Shown piece by piece: positions 5,700-6,218 of a stretch of 6,218 nt of DNA. A program made the position numbers and the translations under genes. The DNA is from UKL13-2 sp040379385. GTDB taxonomy: Bacteria > Pseudomonadota > Gammaproteobacteria > Burkholderiales > Usitatibacteraceae. The DNA lies in the NCBI GenBank assembly GCA_040379385.1, contig JBEILF010000151.1:1-6218 (forward strand). The letters run 5' to 3'. Under the pieces are notes generated by a model. It searched no databases. It was not told where the DNA came from and was given only the letters and a program-made list of their open reading frames with translations. The first letter of the stretch is position 1. Each line of letters starts with the position of its first letter.

Positions 5700-6214
5700 T
5701 TCACCAGTCTCCCGCCCTTAACGCGATACCCCTTGGTACTCATTGCCCCCACCAAACCACCGTGCGCGTGGCAAATCGCGCAAGCAAGCGCGTCAGCCGC
5801 ATCGGCACTAGGGCTCGCGGGTAGCTTTAGCAGCCGTTTTACCATCTCCTGTACTTGCTCTTTTTGTGCATGACCGTTTCCCACTACCGCTTGTTTGACC
5901 TGCAATGCCGTGTACTCAGCGACGGGCAAATCGCTCAACACTGCCCCACAGATCGCCGCGCCACGCGCTTGGCCAAGCAGTAGCGTGGACTGCGGGTTAA
6001 CGTTGACGAACACTTTCTCCACCGCGACCTCTGCGGGTGAATAGAGCCGGATCACTTCCTGCACAGAATGCAGAATATTCTTCAGCCGGTCGGGCAACTC
6101 GCCATCCAGCGACTTGATACAGCCGCTCGCCACATAGATGAGCGACGCAGCCGATTTTTCAATCACACCGTAACCAGTCACACGCAGACCAGGATCAAGC
6201 CCGAGAATTCTCAT
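5696..6214 (-). CDS. ruvC: RuvC, Holliday junction resolvase
   Basis: RuvC is the homodimeric endonuclease that cuts Holliday junctions symmetrically, guided by RuvAB. The 172-residue product is full length. It has the RNase H-like fold signature 'MRILGLDPGLRVTGYGVI' and the four metal-binding acids Asp7, Glu66, Asp138 and Asp141 (in 'SADAADALA'). Phe69, which helps open the junction, sits in 'EKVFVNVNPQS'. The conserved 'LLLGQARG' and 'VKQAVVGNGHAQKEQV' stretches are also present. The start is the ATG at 6214, which matches the family N-terminus exactly; only four bases of upstream sequence remain, so any promoter or SOS box is out of view. The TGA overlaps ruvA. Confidence 0.98.
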   Translation of the reverse strand: MRILGLDPGLRVTGYGVIEKSAASLIYVASGCIKSLDGELPDRLKNILHSVQEVIRLYSPAEVAVEKVFVNVNPQSTLLLGQARGAAICGAVLSDLPVAEYTALQVKQAVVGNGHAQKEQVQEMVKRLLKLPASPSADAADALACAICHAHGGLVGAMSTKGYRVKGGRLVK

Positions 6215-6218
6215 GCCG

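Noticed and set aside
1..6218. CRISPR arrays, tRNAs, rRNA, insertion sequences or phage genes
   Set aside because: No regularly spaced repeats, cloverleaf sequence, transposase-like protein or phage protein was seen; nearly all bases belong to ruv and tol genes.

Overview
The window is one gene block, with every supported gene on the minus strand. In transcription order (right to left) it reads ruvC, ruvA, a DUF4442-type hotdog gene, ruvB, ybgC, tolQ, tolR, tolA, tolB (3' part cut by the window edge). This is the chromosomal ruv-tol neighbourhood of proteobacteria. The TolA membrane anchor followed by 'FGVSWQ' and the ruvCAB-ybgC-tolQRAB order suggest a betaproteobacterium or close relative. 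That taxonomic guess is an inference from family resemblance only.

Right part (positions 6214 to 3427): ruvC and ruvA overlap by an ATGA. A 74-92 base gap follows ruvA, then a DUF4442 gene, then ruvB 9 bases further on. RuvAB is the Holliday-junction branch migration motor and RuvC the resolvase. The catalytic, Walker and acidic-pin residues are all present, so the set looks functional. The DUF4442 gene is a guest inside ruvCAB, and its upstream gap holds a strong 13-base-arm hairpin.

Middle and left part (3427 to 1): ybgC overlaps the ruvB stop by one base (TGATG) and is followed by tolQ, tolR, tolA and tolB. TolQ-TolR is the proton-driven inner-membrane stator, TolA the periplasm-spanning transducer, and TolB the periplasmic beta-propeller partner. 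Pal and probably ybgF/cpoB are expected beyond position 1 but are not seen. YbgC is a hotdog acyl-CoA thioesterase habitually encoded at the head of this cluster.

The spacing is tight almost everywhere (overlaps, or gaps of 2 to 21 bases). There are two exceptions: the ruvA-DUF4442 gap, and a 173-base spacer between tolQ and tolR. That spacer is much richer in GC (about 64% over 2121-2280) than the 60 bases on either side (about 43% each). It contains short hairpins, a repeated AGCGATACT word and a 41-codon reading frame in phase with tolR. It is the least explained stretch here and may be an inserted small repeat element. I see no tRNA, rRNA, CRISPR array, insertion sequence or convincing intrinsic terminator.
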